A stretch of DNA of 24,767 nucleotides, from contig CAKUGH010000019.1 in NCBI GenBank assembly GCA_934654605.1, positions 1 through 24,767 of the forward strand, written 5' to 3'. The DNA is from an uncultured Collinsella sp. GTDB taxonomy: Bacteria; Actinomycetota; Coriobacteriia; Coriobacteriales; Coriobacteriaceae. Under the pieces are notes generated by a model. The model made no database searches. It was not told the DNA's origin and saw nothing but the letters and a program-made list of their open reading frames with translations. Position numbers and translations under genes: made by a program. This document shows, one piece after another, positions 22,694-24,767 of this stretch (position 1 is its first letter; the number at the start of each line of letters is the position of its first letter).

Positions 22694-23533
22694 ATGTTCT
22701 GTCAAAAATGCGGACAGCAAGTGCCTGATGGATCGACGTTTTGTACGCGCTGTGGGGCTTCGCTGGCTGGCGGTTCCATACCGACGCCTACGGGCGCTGG
22801 TCCTTCCTCTGCCCCGGGCCTAACCCAGTCGATGCCGCCGGTCGCTCCTGCGCCTCAAAAGCCCAAGAGCAAGGCGCCGGTCATTATCGCTGTGGCATGT
22901 GCTGCCGTGGTCCTCATCGGTGGCGGCACGGTGTTTGCGCTCACGATGCTTAACGGGTCTAAGAGCTCCGGCACGCAGGTTTCGGTGATCGATACCGGAT
23001 CTTCGGACGAGAAAGATTCTTCTGCCAAGAAGAAGAGCGACAAGTCCAAGTCCAAGGAATCCTCGTCGTCCGATGACGAGGCCGTTCCCGAGGACGAGTC
23101 GGCATACTACGGTTCGGGTGATTCGGACGATTACCTGACCGACGTGCATACGTATACGAACGACATGCATCCTTATAGCATGTCGATTCCCAACCGTTTT
23201 GAGATGGAAGATACTCCCAGCGGCAGTGGCGCCAGGTATGAGGATCCGGAGACGGGGTTTGTGATCAACCTGTTTGGCTACGTCAACATTAACGACGAAA
23301 CTGCACACGAGATGTTCGTCGATGAGGACACCTCGGGCAAGACTGACCTCTATACCGCAGAGGGCGACAACTGGTACGTGGTCTCGTGGCGCGAGGACGA
23401 TACGATCATTTACGAAAAGACGATTGCCACGGATTCGACGATTGCCACGGCGCATTTGGAGTACTCGACTGCAAACCGCGACATGGGGTCGAAGATTATC
23501 GACACGCTGCTGCCGACGTTTCAGGTGGACTAG
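22694..23533 (+). CDS. Zinc-ribbon single-pass membrane protein
   Basis: Product of 279 aa. The N-terminal zinc ribbon MFCQKCGQQVPDGSTFCTRCG has two CxxC pairs. A Pro/Ala linker and a hydrophobic helix follow (about 64-86, VIIAVACAAVVLIGGGTVFAL), then a very acidic and Ser/Lys-rich stretch (about 100-140) and an outer domain with YSMSIPNRFEMED and WYVVSWREDDTIIYEKT. By the positive-inside rule the zinc ribbon is cytoplasmic and the C-terminal domain outside. Such zinc-ribbon membrane proteins are common in Coriobacteriia and Firmicutes and mostly uncharacterised. The ATG has AAAGGT upstream. Confidence 0.82.
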   Translation: MFCQKCGQQVPDGSTFCTRCGASLAGGSIPTPTGAGPSSAPGLTQSMPPVAPAPQKPKSKAPVIIAVACAAVVLIGGGTVFALTMLNGSKSSGTQVSVIDTGSSDEKDSSAKKKSDKSKSKESSSSDDEAVPEDESAYYGSGDSDDYLTDVHTYTNDMHPYSMSIPNRFEMEDTPSGSGARYEDPETGFVINLFGYVNINDETAHEMFVDEDTSGKTDLYTAEGDNWYVVSWREDDTIIYEKTIATDSTIATAHLEYSTANRDMGSKIIDTLLPTFQVD

Positions 23534-23581
23534 GCGCCCGTGCCTATAGCAGGCAATCGGAAACGCCGATAGCCAGAGCTC

Positions 23582-23610
23582 CTGACAGCCTTTGTCTTAT
23601 GGGTTAGACT
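23582..23610 (+). promoter_or_regulatory. Promoter directly ahead of a terminator and fchA
   Basis: CTGACA (-35, five of six) and TAGACT (-10, four of six) with exactly 17 bases between. The start would fall near 23617, only about 14 bases before the terminator at 23631-23670. Any transcript from here must pass that hairpin to reach fchA. Confidence 0.5.
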
Positions 23611-23630
23611 GGGCTTCAATTAAACCGATG

Positions 23631-23670
23631 AATGGGACAACCGCTTCCTGGCGTCGTTGTCCCATTTTTT
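23631..23670 (+). terminator. Intrinsic terminator or attenuator before fchA
   Basis: AATGGGACAAC ... GTTGTCCCATT stem, 11 bp plus an inner GC pair, followed by TTTTTT. It ends the 22694-23533 transcript and may also attenuate the promoter just upstream of it. No riboswitch aptamer that I recognise fits in the short space. Confidence 0.85.
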
Positions 23671-23719
23671 ATTATGCGTGCGGCCCGTGGTGGCCGGCGC
23701 GGTGGGCAGAGGTGTTTCG

Positions 23720-24352
23720 ATGAGCCAAGAGATGATGGATAAAACCTGTCGCGGTTTTGCTGAGGCGTTGGCTGCGCGCGAGCCGGTTCCCGGCGGCGGT
23801 AGCGCGAGCGCCTTTGTGGGCGCGCTGGGTGCCTCGCTTTGCGGGATGGTTGCTCGCTATGGCGCGACGAACCCCGCGCTTGCCGATCGCGCAGACGATC
23901 TGGCGCACGCGTTTGCCCAGGCAGACGAGCTGTCTCGGGAGCTTGTCGACTTGGTTGCCGAGGATGTTCGAGCCTACGGGCAGGTATCGGCAGCGTACGG
24001 TATTTCGCGCGAGGATCCGGCTCGACCGGCTGCGATTCAAGATGCGTTGCATGTGGCAGCCATGCCGCCGTACCGCATTATGGATGCGTGCGGCCGCGCG
24101 CTGGCGCTGCTCGAGGATATGGCGGACAAGGGTTCGCGCCAACTGCTGTCCGACGTGGCATGCGGCGCCGTGTTCTGCCGCGCTGCCATGCAGGGAGCGA
24201 GCCTGACGCTCTTTGCGAATACCACGTCTATGAAAGACCGGGCGCGCGCCGAGGAGCTCGAGGCGGCGTGCGATGAGCTGCTCGATACGTGGCTGCCGCG
24301 CGCCGATGCTCTGGCGCGCCGCGCCGCCGATGCCGCAAGGAAGAGGGGATAG
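23720..24352 (+). CDS. fchA: Cyclodeaminase/cyclohydrolase family protein (FchA-like)
   Basis: Product of 210 aa, the usual length of stand-alone members of the formiminotetrahydrofolate cyclodeaminase family. Members either remove ammonia from 5-formimino-THF or hydrolyse 5,10-methenyl-THF to 10-formyl-THF. The signature PVPGGGSASAFVGALGASL (about 23-41) near the N-terminus is clear; the rest is helical, with PPYRIMDACGRALALL and a conserved NTTSMKD segment. ATG 23720 was chosen because AGAGGTG lies 5 bases upstream; the frame opens earlier at 23657 but overlaps the terminator. It is followed after 2 bases by folD, so both act in the interconversion of one-carbon folates, in the cytoplasm. 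Confidence 0.88.
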   Translation: MSQEMMDKTCRGFAEALAAREPVPGGGSASAFVGALGASLCGMVARYGATNPALADRADDLAHAFAQADELSRELVDLVAEDVRAYGQVSAAYGISREDPARPAAIQDALHVAAMPPYRIMDACGRALALLEDMADKGSRQLLSDVACGAVFCRAAMQGASLTLFANTTSMKDRARAEELEAACDELLDTWLPRADALARRAADAARKRG

Positions 24353-24354
24353 CC

Positions 24355-24767
24355 ATGGCAGAGCTGCTTAAGGGTGCTCCCGTTGCCCGTGCTTTGACCG
24401 AGGAACTCGCTGCTCGCTGCGCCGCCCTGCGCGAACAGGGCATCGTTCCGACGCTGGCCATTGTCCGTGTAGGCGAGCGCGAGGACGACCTATCCTACGA
24501 GCGCGGCGCACTCAAACGCTGCGAAAAGGTGGGCATCGAAGCTCGTCGCGTGTTGCTGCCTGCCGACGTCTCGCAGGATGAGCTTATTGCTGCCATCGAG
24601 GATATCAACGCCGATCCGAGTGTTCATGGCTGCCTGATGTTCCGTCCGCTGCCTGCCGGCCTTGACGAAGGCGCCGTCGCTGCGGCGCTCGATCCCGCCA
24701 AGGACGTTGACTCCATGACGCCAGCTTCGCTGCTTACCGCGCTTTCGGGTCGCGGCGAGGGTTTTGC
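24355..24767 (+). CDS. folD: FolD: methylene-THF dehydrogenase/methenyl-THF cyclohydrolase (partial)
   Basis: The first 137 codons are in the window; the gene runs off the right edge (usual length about 280-300 aa). It oxidises 5,10-methylene-THF with NAD(P)+ and hydrolyses the product to 10-formyl-THF. Visible family features: APVARALTEELAAR, PTLAIVRVGEREDD, then Tyr48 and catalytic Lys54 in SYERGALKRCEKVGI, VHGCLMFRPLP (about 90-100, the folate-binding loop) and PAKDVDSMTP (about 113-122; most homologues have KDVDG). GAGGGGAT just upstream of the ATG is the ribosome binding site. It forms an operon with fchA. Confidence 0.9.
   Translation, partial: MAELLKGAPVARALTEELAARCAALREQGIVPTLAIVRVGEREDDLSYERGALKRCEKVGIEARRVLLPADVSQDELIAAIEDINADPSVHGCLMFRPLPAGLDEGAVAAALDPAKDVDSMTPASLLTALSGRGEGF

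Noticed and set aside
1..24767. tRNA, rRNA or tmRNA genes
   Set aside because: No tRNA cloverleaf signatures such as GGTTCGAATCC followed by CCA or conserved rRNA stretches were found on either strand by eye.

Overview
The window is a GC-rich chromosomal segment that looks like a gut actinobacterium of the class Coriobacteriia, probably Collinsella or a close relative. This rests on codon usage, the type of zinc-ribbon and lipoprotein families, the TAGAAT/TATAAT-like -10 boxes and the actinobacterial style of the type I-E cas genes. No rRNA or tRNA was recognised, so the genus is an inference.

Layout. (1) 1-3900: housekeeping-type genes: a single-pass membrane protein with four D-x-T-x-V motifs and a PASTA-like tail (73-1029), a cation diffusion facilitator on the minus strand (1042-2223) and a double zinc-ribbon protein (2484-3821) ending in a clear terminator. 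(2) 4072-13928: a complete type I-E cas operon in the order cas3, cas8e (cse1), cse2, cas7e, cas5e, cas6e, cas1, cas2-DnaQ, tightly packed with ATGA-type overlaps and very short gaps. cas3 carries an in-frame TAA at codon 515, between the two helicase lobes, so it is split into an HD+RecA1 piece and a RecA2+C-terminal piece. (3) 13955-18210: a long CRISPR array of 29-bp repeats and 32-bp spacers, 59 repeats in all, transcribed in the same direction as cas. It is interrupted after repeat 47 by 722 bp of phage-like DNA (16790-17511) holding pieces of three minus-strand genes, one with a JAB/JAMM motif. Repeats decay toward the 3' end, which marks that end as the trailer. (4) 18523-20268: two direct copies of a roughly 390-bp element. 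Each copy carries a 30-codon ORF on the minus strand and, converging on it, a predicted short structured RNA with an intrinsic terminator on the plus strand; each is followed by a small hypothetical gene. The arrangement resembles type I toxin-antitoxin loci but is not a family I recognise. (5) 20320-24767: an ADP-ribosylglycohydrolase, a small PH-like protein, a lipoprotein, a zinc-ribbon membrane protein, and the folate C1 pair fchA-folD (folD runs off the window).

How the parts work together. Cas8e, Cse2, Cas7e, Cas5e and Cas6e should form Cascade, with Cas6e (Tyr23/His26 present) cutting the array transcript. Cas1 and the Cas2-DnaQ fusion keep all catalytic residues, so spacer acquisition looks intact. 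Target destruction is doubtful because Cas3 is interrupted. The two most unusual points are the phage fragment embedded in the array and the duplicated small-peptide/small-RNA element just downstream of it.
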